Source: Paenibacillus sp. LHD-38 (GTDB lineage Bacteria > Bacillota > Bacilli > Paenibacillales > Paenibacillaceae). From it: a DNA stretch of 64,000 nucleotides. Location of the stretch: assembly GCF_031157315.1 (NCBI RefSeq), contig NZ_JAVIFU010000026.1, forward strand, positions 26,716-90,715. Reading direction: 5' to 3'. A program made the translations under genes and the position numbers. The notes under the pieces were generated by a model. That model worked only from the letters and a program-made list of their open reading frames with translations. It did no database searches and was not told the origin of the DNA. Below, one piece after another: positions 16,215 through 25,767 of this stretch. Position 1 is the first letter of the stretch; each line of letters begins with the position of its first letter.

Positions 16215-17381
16215 TTAATTATTTATGATATTTCTCCAAAACCATAGAAACGGCCGGAGCGGAACATATAGAAAATGAAATGGTTTATATAGCGGCAGCA
16301 GAGACATATCTTTCACGTTAGGTTCCAGGTGATTCAGAAGATACCTCGCTCTCTGCCTGCCTGTCATCAGCGATAGAGTGTATCGAAAATAATGCCAAAC
16401 GACGCTTTTCTCCGGTACCGGGTTTAATTTAACTATTTTCTTGATAAAAAACAAAGATGCTTTCGCTAGCCGAAGAGCCTTCTTATTATTCGTCACTTGA
16501 TTCATAGAATGAGGAATATTTGAATCAAGCAGATTGAAAGCTAATATGAAAGACTGCCCTGTGAATGTTTGTCCACCGTACTGTTTAAAATAAACATGCA
16601 TTTTCCCGCTATCCATTTTAGGTATCAAACGATCTATATCCATTAACCAGCGTAATCGGAACCAGGCATGCCTTGCACCATGATCAGCAAGATAATAGAG
16701 CAGGTCTTCATTGCCTAAGCAATAAAATGACTGATTCAATAAATGAACTGTATTTCTACGTTCCCACAGTTGATTGAATGAATGAGAACCAATGGAATTA
16801 GGATTTATTCGCCAATGAATTTCAACTTGTACGGCATGTTCTTTATGACGGAAGGAAAGATGATGCAACTTCTCTTTCCAATTATGATTTAATGAATGCT
16901 CATCCTCTAATTCATATCCAAGCTGTGTCATGACTTCTTCTGCTCTTTCCACATCTTCTGCATCGAGCAGAATATCCAGATCTTTGGAAGTCCTATGCGA
17001 CATATCACCGTAAAGTTGAATCGCCAGAATGGGGCCTTTCAACAAAATGGTGCGTATACTGTTGTCTGATAATTTATCGCAAATTTTATTCATCTCTCTA
17101 GTTAGCTGCATCATCTTAATGATATTGGAATTGTAATGATAGTGGAGCGTCTCCATAATATCGGCAGGAATAAGAGATGAACGGATTTGATTTAGTTTCA
17201 AGTAAACGATCGGATAAACACGATGATGCAAGGTTAATTGTATAAACGAATTCCACTTCATATTTGAAGTGTATTCTCGTATCCTCTTCTCATCCAACTC
17301 TTGAACGTCGCGCAGAATGAATAGCATAAATGACAATTCATTCGAAATATCGCTTAAATCAATTTTCTCTGCTTTAATCAT
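16215..17381 (-). CDS. Lasso-associated nucleotidyltransferase (NTP_transf_5-like)
   Basis: A 388-residue protein with the minimal nucleotidyltransferase signature: L-L-K-G-P-I-L-A at 113-120 and a D-M-S-H-R-T-S-K-D-L-D-I-L segment whose Asp134/Asp136 pair should bind metal. Such proteins recur next to HPr-like kinases in Firmicute lasso clusters; what they modify is not settled to my knowledge. It is the first gene of the lasso set and starts 24 bp after the ugd stop, with no terminator between. Nucleotidyl transfer to the phosphoserine tail or to another residue is a guess. Confidence 0.8.
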   Translation of the reverse strand: MIKAEKIDLSDISNELSFMLFILRDVQELDEKRIREYTSNMKWNSFIQLTLHHRVYPIVYLKLNQIRSSLIPADIMETLHYHYNSNIIKMMQLTREMNKICDKLSDNSIRTILLKGPILAIQLYGDMSHRTSKDLDILLDAEDVERAEEVMTQLGYELEDEHSLNHNWKEKLHHLSFRHKEHAVQVEIHWRINPNSIGSHSFNQLWERRNTVHLLNQSFYCLGNEDLLYYLADHGARHAWFRLRWLMDIDRLIPKMDSGKMHVYFKQYGGQTFTGQSFILAFNLLDSNIPHSMNQVTNNKKALRLAKASLFFIKKIVKLNPVPEKSVVWHYFRYTLSLMTGRQRARYLLNHLEPNVKDMSLLPLYKPFHFLYVPLRPFLWFWRNIINN

Positions 17382-17405
17382 GTCAGAACCCCACTATCGT
17401 TAGAA

Positions 17406-18746
17406 TTACAATTGCATAACAGGAATTTGCTGTTTGACGCCCTTATTCAGGCTCGGGCGGCCGACGGAATAATAAACGAATGCCGTTCCGAGCAAATCTT
17501 CCTCTTTAAACACATTGCGTCCGTCGATCAGAATGGCCTGCTTCATGACGGATTGCAGCAGATTCAAATCCACTTCCGCGAATTCATCCCATTCCGTCAG
17601 TAAACAAAGCGCATCAGAGTCTTGTGCCGTATCGAGCGCCTGATTGCACCAAATGACGCCTTCCTTGCCGTATAAGGCCTTGAAGTTTTCCATAGCAATA
17701 GGATCGTAAGCTTTCACCTTCACGCCGTTCTCTACCAAATATTGAATGATTTCTAGTGCCGGTGAATCGCGGACGTCATCGGTATTCGGTTTAAAGGACA
17801 ATCCCCATACCGCGACTGTCTTACCTCGCAACTGGCCATTAAAGATCGTCTCCAGCTTGCGGATCACATTAAACCGTTGATCTTGATTTACTTCCACAAC
17901 CGACCGCAGCAGCTTGAACTCGTAATCGACGTTACCGGCGATTTGGATAAGGGCTCTGGTATCCTTCGGAAAACAGGAGCCTCCATAGCCGATTCCGGCT
18001 TTAAGGAACGACTGTCCAATGCGCTTATCGTAGCCCATCCCTTCCGCAACCTTCGTCACGTCTGCGCCTACTTTCTCGCAAATGTTCGCAATTTCGTTGA
18101 TGAACGAAATTTTCGTAGCGAGAAAAGCATTGGAAGCATATTTAATCATTTCTGCGCTTCGGATATCCGTTACGATGATTTGCTCCGTCAACGGCCGATG
18201 CAGTTGAACCATCGTATCGGCTGCGCTCCCAGTATCAGCACCGATGACGATCCGGTCCGGATTCAGCGTATCCTTAACGGCAGAACCTTCGCGCAGAAAT
18301 TCCGGCAATGAAATGCTGTCAAACGGCTCGGATGTGCGGGTGCGGATCAGCTCATGGATTCGTTCATTCGTGCCGACCGGTACCGTGCTTTTTATAGCGA
18401 TGATTTTATAGCCGTTCATCGCTTCGGCGATATCAAGGGCGGCTTGATTGATATAGGCCATATTCGCCTCGCCGCTTGGCATCGGAGGCGTTCCGACAGC
18501 CAGAATGATAATGTCCGATTGACGCACCGCTTCGGTCAGATCGGTTGTGAAAGCGAGTTTCCCGGCGGAACTGTTCTTATCCGCCAATTCCTTCAGCCCC
18601 GGCTCATAGATGGGAATCTCTCCAGCCTGCAGTGTCTCAATCTTCCCAAGATCCTTGTCGACACAGATGACTTTATTCCCCAGCTCCGCATAACAGACAC
18701 CCGATACGAGCCCGACATAGCCGGTGCCAATGACTGTAATGTTCAT
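17406..18746 (-). CDS. ugd: UDP-glucose 6-dehydrogenase
   Basis: A 446-residue enzyme that oxidises UDP-glucose to UDP-glucuronate for acidic polysaccharide. Shown by the Rossmann motif G-T-G-Y-V-G-L near the N-terminus, the active-site segment G-I-G-Y-G-G-S-C-F-P-K-D and a C-terminal UDP-binding domain. I place the start at 18746 (M-N-I-T-V), 8 bases past a GGAG; two extra upstream Met codons are possible. It is the last eps gene before the lasso genes. Confidence 0.92.
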   Translation of the reverse strand: MNITVIGTGYVGLVSGVCYAELGNKVICVDKDLGKIETLQAGEIPIYEPGLKELADKNSSAGKLAFTTDLTEAVRQSDIIILAVGTPPMPSGEANMAYINQAALDIAEAMNGYKIIAIKSTVPVGTNERIHELIRTRTSEPFDSISLPEFLREGSAVKDTLNPDRIVIGADTGSAADTMVQLHRPLTEQIIVTDIRSAEMIKYASNAFLATKISFINEIANICEKVGADVTKVAEGMGYDKRIGQSFLKAGIGYGGSCFPKDTRALIQIAGNVDYEFKLLRSVVEVNQDQRFNVIRKLETIFNGQLRGKTVAVWGLSFKPNTDDVRDSPALEIIQYLVENGVKVKAYDPIAMENFKALYGKEGVIWCNQALDTAQDSDALCLLTEWDEFAEVDLNLLQSVMKQAILIDGRNVFKEEDLLGTAFVYYSVGRPSLNKGVKQQIPVMQL

Positions 18747-18778
18747 TCTCATCACTCCCTATATTGAAATCCCTTCAC

Positions 18779-20149
18779 TTATACGGCACATATTTCAATA
18801 ATTTCATTCCAATCGAAGGCAAGCCGGACAATATCCTCTTCAACAAGCTCCGACCCGGTTTGCACCTCAATGATGTCCATTTCCGTCTCCGCCCGCAAAC
18901 TGTGCTTGCTCTGTTTCGATATAACAAGCACATCTCCGGCCTTAACCGGAAACCGCTTATCGTTCAGGACCATCTCCCCGTTACCGGAAACGACGGTCCA
19001 TACCTCGTCTCTAAGCAGATGGTATTGGTAGCTTAAATTATTGCCAGGCCCTATGCATATCCGTTTGGTCAGCACTTCTTTCCCGTCCGGATATTTCAAG
19101 TAATCGAGCACCCTGTAACGGCCCCAACGCCTCTCCTCGTACATAGGACGTTGATCCGAATGCTTCATAACCTCCTTAATCATCGGGCTTGATGCTTTGT
19201 CCGAGACGAGAATGCCATCCGGACTCGCCGCGACGACGACATTGGATAAATTAAGCAGCGTAATCGGAATATCCAGTTCGTTTATAATATGCGTATTGAT
19301 TGAATTGTCGGTAATGATTCCTTTGCCGATCAGCGGGGTCGCAATTTCCTCCGTCAGCGTGTTCCACGTTCCAAGGTCCTTCCAATCCCCCTCGTATGGC
19401 AGAGCGACGATTAGATTGGCTTTCTCCACCACCTCGTAGTCGAAGCTGTTTTTCGTTAGCTTGTCGTACTGCTTCACCATCTCGTCGTATTGGATCGGAA
19501 GCCCGTGCGATAGCAGAATATTAATGATGAAATCCAGTTTGAATGCGAAAACCCCGCAGTTCCAAAGTGCTGCCTGCTCAATCATGACCGCTGCTTCTTC
19601 TTCGCGGGGTTTCTCCCGGAAGCTTTGTACATTCATATATGGCGCGTCATGCGTGGTCCCGTTTTGCGGAACGATATACCCGTATTTCTCCGAAGGATAT
19701 GTCGGTTTTACTCCCATAAGCGCCAAATCCGCGCCCGACTCGTTCAAGACCCGGTCCAGTTCTTTGGTCTTGTGGAAGAACGACTCCTCAACGTAAGGAT
19801 CGACCGGCATGACCACTACCGTTTCATTCAGGCTGACGCCTTTAACCGAATACAAATAGGTAGCCGCCAGCGCGATCGCAGGATACGTATCCCTTCTTTC
19901 CGGTTCGACAATCACTTCAATCTCGCTTCCCAGCTGGTTGTAAATCATTTCAACCTGCGGCTTGCTCGTTGCGATAAAAGCATGATCGCCAAGTCCGGCA
20001 CTCGCAATCTGCCCCCAAACCCGCTGTACCATCGACTCAAGCTCGCCTTCCGAATTCCTCAGCACCTTCAAGAACTGCTTGGAACGGGAATCGTTCGACA
20101 GCGGCCACAGGCGTTTGCCCGATCCCCCTGAGAGTAGAACAATTTTCAT
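18779..20149 (-). CDS. manC: Mannose-1-phosphate guanylyltransferase / cupin isomerase fusion
   Basis: A 456-residue protein making GDP-mannose. The N-terminal nucleotidyltransferase domain has L-L-S-G-G-S-G-K-R-L-W-P-L and E-K-P; the C-terminal cupin (about 345-456) resembles the mannose-6-phosphate isomerase part of type II enzymes (G-P-G-N-N-L-S-Y-Q-Y-H). This implies mannose or a derived sugar in the polymer. It lies 24 bp from the pyruvyltransferase gene in the same operon. Confidence 0.9.
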   Translation of the reverse strand: MKIVLLSGGSGKRLWPLSNDSRSKQFLKVLRNSEGELESMVQRVWGQIASAGLGDHAFIATSKPQVEMIYNQLGSEIEVIVEPERRDTYPAIALAATYLYSVKGVSLNETVVVMPVDPYVEESFFHKTKELDRVLNESGADLALMGVKPTYPSEKYGYIVPQNGTTHDAPYMNVQSFREKPREEEAAVMIEQAALWNCGVFAFKLDFIINILLSHGLPIQYDEMVKQYDKLTKNSFDYEVVEKANLIVALPYEGDWKDLGTWNTLTEEIATPLIGKGIITDNSINTHIINELDIPITLLNLSNVVVAASPDGILVSDKASSPMIKEVMKHSDQRPMYEERRWGRYRVLDYLKYPDGKEVLTKRICIGPGNNLSYQYHLLRDEVWTVVSGNGEMVLNDKRFPVKAGDVLVISKQSKHSLRAETEMDIIEVQTGSELVEEDIVRLAFDWNEIIEICAV

Positions 20150-20173
20150 GGTGACTCCTCCTATATATATTAG

Positions 20174-21160
20174 TTAACTGATTTGCGAAGTATTTGAATT
20201 TGTTTTTTGCCCTTCATTCTTCACAATCAATTGGGCGGAGCCTATGCCGCTTGTCCATGTATGATAATAGTTGGAGTTCTTGCCGTACGAATTGTCCAGC
20301 AGCGTATTGGGCTTGTCCATCAAGCACGATAAAATATGGCCATGCAGCCTTGACGTCTGTACCGTCTGGTAGCCGCTGAAGCGCTTGACAGCTTTATCTA
20401 CCAGATAATCGGTATACCTGCCCCAAATCGCCTGCATCGGCAGCGGACTGCTGCCTTTCTTTATCATTCTGACAATGAGATTAATCGATTTCTGCTCCAC
20501 CCGGTTATACAAGGAGTTCCAATCCAAATAATCGCCGCGACCCGCCGATTCGAGCTTCTCCTGCTCAATCGTTTTCTCTATATCCGTACGGAAGAAGCAG
20601 AGCAGATCTTTGCCCGGGCTGCCTTTGTGCCGGATCGGCCATAATTGATGGGCCATGTCGGGAGATAAATAAACGTTGCATCTATGGAATTTCTCGGATG
20701 CAGATTGATAGGACAACGTGTCGCGGACATAGAGATGAATATCTTTATGTCCATTGAATATTTGCGCCGTCCGGTCGAATTCAGACTCTTTCTTATAAAA
20801 TATCGTCTGTGGAAGCATCACGATCCGATGGTACGGATAGCTGGTAATAATTTTCTCGCGCAGCTTCTGATGCGCCGGATACAGGTCGCCGAAGTTCCCT
20901 CCCCCATGCAGCACGATGATATGATCTTTCGGAATCATCAGCGAATCGGGAAAATCAAGCACGCTGTAGCGTGCACGGACGCGAATATTATAGTCTTTGA
21001 AGAACGTTTCCGTGCCTTTCATAATGAGCAGGTCGCCGCCGTTGCTATGAACGGGAATATCGATATAGTAAATGTTGGAGCCCGGCGGAATAACATTCAA
21101 AATTTGGCGAAGCTTATTTTTGAGACCATCCATAGGGTGAACATTCGGGGTACTCTTCAT
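20174..21160 (-). CDS. Polysaccharide pyruvyl transferase family protein
   Basis: A 328-residue protein with the family pattern (H-S-N-G-G-D-L-L-I, H-G-G-G-N-F-G-D-L-Y, S-R-L-H-G-H-I). These enzymes usually add phosphoenolpyruvate-derived ketals to polysaccharide sugars, giving acidic pyruvylated polymers; EpsO of Bacillus is a relative. The acceptor is unknown. Confidence 0.88.
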   Translation of the reverse strand: MKSTPNVHPMDGLKNKLRQILNVIPPGSNIYYIDIPVHSNGGDLLIMKGTETFFKDYNIRVRARYSVLDFPDSLMIPKDHIIVLHGGGNFGDLYPAHQKLREKIITSYPYHRIVMLPQTIFYKKESEFDRTAQIFNGHKDIHLYVRDTLSYQSASEKFHRCNVYLSPDMAHQLWPIRHKGSPGKDLLCFFRTDIEKTIEQEKLESAGRGDYLDWNSLYNRVEQKSINLIVRMIKKGSSPLPMQAIWGRYTDYLVDKAVKRFSGYQTVQTSRLHGHILSCLMDKPNTLLDNSYGKNSNYYHTWTSGIGSAQLIVKNEGQKTNSNTSQIS

Positions 21161-21259
21161 GACAATCCACTCCTTTATTGTTTTCTCTCTTTCATTCGCT
21201 AGATCAAAAATTAGAAATCATTTCTATCAAGGAGCCGGATGGTAGAATCAATCCAAACC

Positions 21260-21811
21260 CTAGAGACTCCACTTCACATTCCGTTTGACTTCCTTTGCCG
21301 GAACTCCCGCCACAAGCGTATAGGGCTCCACATCCTTCGTTACAACAGAGCCCGCCGCAACAACGGCACCATTACCAATGGTGATGCCTTTTAAAATCGT
21401 CGATTTACAGCCGATCCACACCCTATCACCAATGAAGACCGGCTTCGTCGATTCTGTACCAAAAAGTTGATGATAATCGGTGTCTATTATGGATACATCC
21501 CAGGAAATTGCGCAATTATTCCCTATTTTTACTTGCTCTTTACACCTGATTTCAGATCTCCGGTTAATAAATGTATGATCGCCAATTTCAATCTTCGCTT
21601 TTTTCGATTCCAAATAAAAACCAGTGTCTTTATGCAAAATGACATTTTTCCCGATAATTAATTTAGAATCTTTAGCTTTGGATACAATAACTCTGCCGCA
21701 CACCCGAAGCATGCTGCCTCCCTGTTCCACCTTCATTCTAAACATCATGCCGAGCAAAATACGGTATCCATATCTGACATATTCCTTTAGGCTTCTCTTT
21801 CTTTTTTCCAT
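21260..21811 (-). CDS. Left-handed beta-helix acyltransferase
   Basis: The start at 21811 (M-E-K-R-K-R) follows a GGAGGTGA site, giving 183 residues. Hexapeptide repeats run from about residue 50 and end in G-N-G-A-V-V-A-A-G-S-V-V-T-K-D-V-E-P-Y, typical of the xenobiotic/NodL/WcaF acetyltransferase group. The S-I-I-D-T-D-Y-H segment carries the probable catalytic His. It probably O-acetylates the exopolysaccharide. Confidence 0.88.
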   Translation of the reverse strand: MEKRKRSLKEYVRYGYRILLGMMFRMKVEQGGSMLRVCGRVIVSKAKDSKLIIGKNVILHKDTGFYLESKKAKIEIGDHTFINRRSEIRCKEQVKIGNNCAISWDVSIIDTDYHQLFGTESTKPVFIGDRVWIGCKSTILKGITIGNGAVVAAGSVVTKDVEPYTLVAGVPAKEVKRNVKWSL

Positions 21812-21900
21812 GATGTTCACCTCCATGTGGTGGGATTCCATCCTTGAAAACGGCCAGCGCCGACGAGAAGATCGAGAAGAAGCCGCGGTTTACTTCACGC

Positions 21901-24858
21901 TTATTTCCTTAACTCGTAATAAAATTTCGGCCGTTCCCCTAGAACTAACTTGTAGATGTCGTAGTTGGTGTCCATGATCCCTTCCAGGTATTCCTTATAA
22001 GGACGGTCGGCGACATTCACAAGGCCTGAGTTATAACGTTCTCCCCAAATTCCCTGCCAATATCTTCCAAGGCCTGCCTGGTCCACGTAATTGAATACAT
22101 GAACGCCTACAATGAAGTCCAGACTGGCTGCCTCCTCCATATAATTCCGGTAACGCATTGCTCTCTCAAACTGGTTCGCGGCCGAATTTGGAAGGAGAGG
22201 ATCCAATCCTTGTTCCGCTGTACCGTAACCGAATTCGCTTATCAGAATCGGTTTGCCTCCCGACTTCTTGTGCACATCCTCCAATAGATCAGGTTTGAGA
22301 TGATAACTGTAATGGTTGATACTGATAACATCCACGTATTTCCCTTCGATCTCCGCCATAACGCTCCGAAACTTCTCATTGTGGAAAGGAGTCGTTAGCC
22401 AGCGGTCTCCGAGAAGGAGATGATTCGGATCATATTTGCGGTAGATCCGTGAAACCGTTCCGAAGAACGTCTCCAGATAATATCTAAAAAATGCGTCCAT
22501 ATCACCCCAAGCCGACGATGTATTGATCGGCAGCTCCGCTTCCTTCAAATCTTCAAAGGATTTAAAGCTTGTCTGCCAATGGCTGTTAAATTTGTCTATG
22601 TCTTGATATTTATCCTTCAGCCTTTTAACCAAAGTTCCTTTGATCGCTGCTTTGCTTGCCTTCAGCTTCGGCACATGGGAATAAAACTTATGGTACTCGT
22701 ATTCGTTGTCGATGAAGTACCCGATCAGCAGCGGATCATCCTTGTTTGGCTTGAGTACATTTGCTAACGTCTTATCGAGCTTAGCTTCCGCATCCGGCGA
22801 AAAAATGTCGAATATCGAAATCCCGCCAATATTAGCCCAGTTCATGCTCGTAAGCGGAAGCATCCGCACGTAAGGCAATTTGGTTTCATTGCTGTATTTT
22901 TCAGGCGAATAGCCACCCGCACTGTTAAAACCCCATTTTCTGATGCGCTCGGCCGCTTCCGAATAGATAGCATGCTCGGTTGGAACTTCCCCTGTTTTCC
23001 GGTATTTGTTCGCCAGATAGAACGAGAAGTTCTCTAACCCCATAAATGCCGATTTATATTCCTCTTGATTAGAAGGCATCGATTCGAACAGTTCCTCCCG
23101 ACCCTTTACCATCGTATAGGTTTCATTGGCTGTAAGACCGTTCACCCCTAAGCTGAAAAAGAGATTGCCTCCCGGAGTTGTCATCACTTTGCGGCTTCCT
23201 ATCTGTTGAATTGTAAAAAATCCCGTTTTTTGCAACCCGTATTTTTCCGCACTGCCATTCAGGCCGCCGTATTGGTCGCGATCCGAAGGCGGTGTTAACC
23301 CCCCGTAATAGGAGGCGTCTGCCGCGGCATCCGCTTCCAGCTGCTGGTCATTTGTCACCTTCCCGGGAAAATTCGCAGAGGTCAATTGACCGAACCTGTC
23401 CACTTTAATTAGATTGCTTGCGTTGAGCGTATATTTACGGATGGGGCTTGGCTCCATACCATCCTTGACCGCATAGGTTTCCAGCACGTTATAACCTGTG
23501 AGTTGAAGCGGTTCGGAATAGGACTTGAAGCCGAACCCATTATTCAAACGGTAAAAAATCTTTGCCTCACCCGAAGCCGTTAACTGCACATCGTGCAATG
23601 TTTCGGCGCTTCTGGTTGACTTAATGTCCACGGAAGCGGTGCTTCGATTTAAAATCACATTTGAAACCTGAGGCGACCAAGACGCATCCGATCCGTGCAG
23701 CTCGATTTTCAAATACCTCGTACCCGCAGGCAGTAACGAAGCTTCGTAAGCGTACTTCTGCCAATTGCCTACTGGATGGCCTACCGAATAGGCTTTAGCA
23801 GAAATTTCGGAATAATCTACTCCATTCTCCGAAATGAAGATCCGATGTTTCTCAATGGCTTTTCCAGTAAAAAAGTAGCTGTAGACCATAAAGGAAGAAA
23901 TATCGTAATCCGTATTATAAATGATGTTCCCTGGCTTCTTTGAAGTACGCACCATCCGGTTTGAGTCGTTGCCGAAGAAATAGGGTGTATCTCTCAAAAT
24001 ATAAATACTCGATTTGCTGTAAAGCTGTTTAAAATTTTCGAGCGTGTCATTCATTCCGACTGTTGTATCCAAAGAGCCATCCGGCACATACCGGTAGGTG
24101 GAAACCCTGCTGGCCGCTGATTTGCCCGATGCCGAATGGTTTACGGCGGAAATCTTTATCAGAAGTTCGTTCACCACTTTGATCGGTGAAGTATAAAGCT
24201 TGCGTGTAAGAGATGTTCTGGGGTCGCTGCCGTCCGTAGTGTAATACACGGTATCGCCGGCAGTTGCTCTTTCCAACATGACCATACTGCCGTAAGGGAC
24301 GGACCCCGAAGGCAGGTTGGACCTTACGCCCAATGAACCATTCAGCACCGCTTTCCCAATTACCGGTGATTTAGCAATATCGCTGCCAGTGTATTGTATT
24401 TTCAAATATTTTGCATCTCCACGAAAATTCCGTACTTCGTACACGACAATGTTCATGTTATCCGCGTCTTTGTAAATTTGCGGAGTCACTTCCTCGTATT
24501 CTTGTCCATCGTGGGAAACATAAAAATTCGGATGATTGTAAGGCCCGTTGTCCGCACGATAGTACGTGTATAAGGAAAAATTCCTGAGAGGACCATCCGA
24601 CCGGTACGTCATGTATTCGTTAGATCGAAAGCTTCGGATCACCCGGGTAGGATCATCGGAAGCCTCAGATACTTGTAGAGAAAGAGTCTCCGAATGCTTG
24701 TAAACTTGACTCCAATCCGTGAGATCATCAACTACTATTTCAGCAGAAGTAGAGTTGCTTGCAAAAGTGTGTGTCGGCATTAGGGTTATAAGTAAACTGA
24801 AAATCAACAACAAATTAATCCGTGTACGATTCTTTAAGTTTGCTTTCGTCTCCACCAT
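21901..24858 (-). CDS. Large secreted glycosidase encoded inside the eps operon
   Basis: A 985-residue secreted protein with a signal peptide (cleavage near T-F-A/S-N-S) and an AAGGAG site. Two beta-sandwich/chitobiase-C-like modules fill the N-terminal half (Y-Y-T-T-D-G-S-D-P at about 205). The C-terminal TIM barrel (about 540-960) resembles agarase-like clan GH-A enzymes, with candidate acid/base Glu in F-I-D-N-E-Y and nucleophile in L-I-S-E-F-G. Placed among glycosyltransferases, it may trim, release or remodel the exopolysaccharide. The exact family is uncertain. Confidence 0.75.
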   Translation of the reverse strand: MVETKANLKNRTRINLLLIFSLLITLMPTHTFASNSTSAEIVVDDLTDWSQVYKHSETLSLQVSEASDDPTRVIRSFRSNEYMTYRSDGPLRNFSLYTYYRADNGPYNHPNFYVSHDGQEYEEVTPQIYKDADNMNIVVYEVRNFRGDAKYLKIQYTGSDIAKSPVIGKAVLNGSLGVRSNLPSGSVPYGSMVMLERATAGDTVYYTTDGSDPRTSLTRKLYTSPIKVVNELLIKISAVNHSASGKSAASRVSTYRYVPDGSLDTTVGMNDTLENFKQLYSKSSIYILRDTPYFFGNDSNRMVRTSKKPGNIIYNTDYDISSFMVYSYFFTGKAIEKHRIFISENGVDYSEISAKAYSVGHPVGNWQKYAYEASLLPAGTRYLKIELHGSDASWSPQVSNVILNRSTASVDIKSTRSAETLHDVQLTASGEAKIFYRLNNGFGFKSYSEPLQLTGYNVLETYAVKDGMEPSPIRKYTLNASNLIKVDRFGQLTSANFPGKVTNDQQLEADAAADASYYGGLTPPSDRDQYGGLNGSAEKYGLQKTGFFTIQQIGSRKVMTTPGGNLFFSLGVNGLTANETYTMVKGREELFESMPSNQEEYKSAFMGLENFSFYLANKYRKTGEVPTEHAIYSEAAERIRKWGFNSAGGYSPEKYSNETKLPYVRMLPLTSMNWANIGGISIFDIFSPDAEAKLDKTLANVLKPNKDDPLLIGYFIDNEYEYHKFYSHVPKLKASKAAIKGTLVKRLKDKYQDIDKFNSHWQTSFKSFEDLKEAELPINTSSAWGDMDAFFRYYLETFFGTVSRIYRKYDPNHLLLGDRWLTTPFHNEKFRSVMAEIEGKYVDVISINHYSYHLKPDLLEDVHKKSGGKPILISEFGYGTAEQGLDPLLPNSAANQFERAMRYRNYMEEAASLDFIVGVHVFNYVDQAGLGRYWQGIWGERYNSGLVNVADRPYKEYLEGIMDTNYDIYKLVLGERPKFYYELRK

Positions 24859-24879
24859 GCTTCTCCTTTTCCTCTTTCT

Positions 24880-25767
24880 CTAGTTATAGGTGCGCAATAC
24901 ACCGCTGATCAAACCGTTATTGTATATAATTTTGCTTATATTGCGGAATATCCGATTCTTATCGAAGAAAAAAATGATCGTCAAAAGCAGAAACACCGGA
25001 ATCTTCACGACGGATTTGACGATAATGCCTTTTTTCTGCTCCGAGCTGACTGCACTGCTCACTCCCTGCCAATAGATCCTGCGCAGCAGCCATTTTCTGC
25101 TAACTCTGCTTCGCGCAATTTTGTGCCGCACCCAGGCATGAGGTGTGTAATAGACGGTATAGCGGCTGCGGATTCGATCAATGAGCTCAGCTTCCTCGCT
25201 TGAAAGCAGGTTACTCCCCACTCTGCCCAAATCCTCGCGAAAGGGTTTAAGCGAATTAAACACGGATTTGCGGAAAGCTACATTGGCTCCAAATGGTATG
25301 GCCGGCTTTTGCATTTCTACAATTTCATTGGAATAATCCAAAATGGTATAGAGCGTCCGGTTTTCCGGCAAAAGCCAAGTCGGCTCCGCCCCTTCCCATG
25401 CCGGTTCGATTCTGCCGCCGACGCAGCCGATCCGGTGATCGGTCTCAAATAAGGAGACAATTCCACTGATCCATTCCTTGGAGGCCACTGCATCATCGTC
25501 TAAGAACAGCACATATTCGCCCTTCGCTTCGCGAATCGCACGATTCCGGGCTACGGAGAGCCCCAGCCTTTCTTCATAAACATAAATAATCGGGATGCTT
25601 GTCATCTGATTGACTTCTTGAACAACCTGTTTGGTGTTGTCGGTGGACCGGTTGTCAACCACAATCACCTCAAACGCATCCGCAAAGTTTTGTCGTAAGA
25701 GACTTAAAAGTGCTTCTCTCACATCCTCAGCTCTGTTATGGGTGCAAATCGCTACTGTCGCTTTCAT
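24880..25767 (-). CDS. Glycosyltransferase family 2
   Basis: A 295-residue GT-A enzyme with the N-terminal V-A-I-C-T-H-N-R-A motif, V-V-D-N-R-S-T-D-N-T and the metal-binding D-D-D in L-F-L-D-D-D-A at about 94. A hydrophobic segment near residues 255-270 may associate with the membrane. Its start overlaps the upstream glycosyltransferase stop by 4 bases (ATGA), showing tight coupling. Confidence 0.9.
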   Translation of the reverse strand: MKATVAICTHNRAEDVREALLSLLRQNFADAFEVIVVDNRSTDNTKQVVQEVNQMTSIPIIYVYEERLGLSVARNRAIREAKGEYVLFLDDDAVASKEWISGIVSLFETDHRIGCVGGRIEPAWEGAEPTWLLPENRTLYTILDYSNEIVEMQKPAIPFGANVAFRKSVFNSLKPFREDLGRVGSNLLSSEEAELIDRIRSRYTVYYTPHAWVRHKIARSRVSRKWLLRRIYWQGVSSAVSSEQKKGIIVKSVVKIPVFLLLTIIFFFDKNRIFRNISKIIYNNGLISGVLRTYN

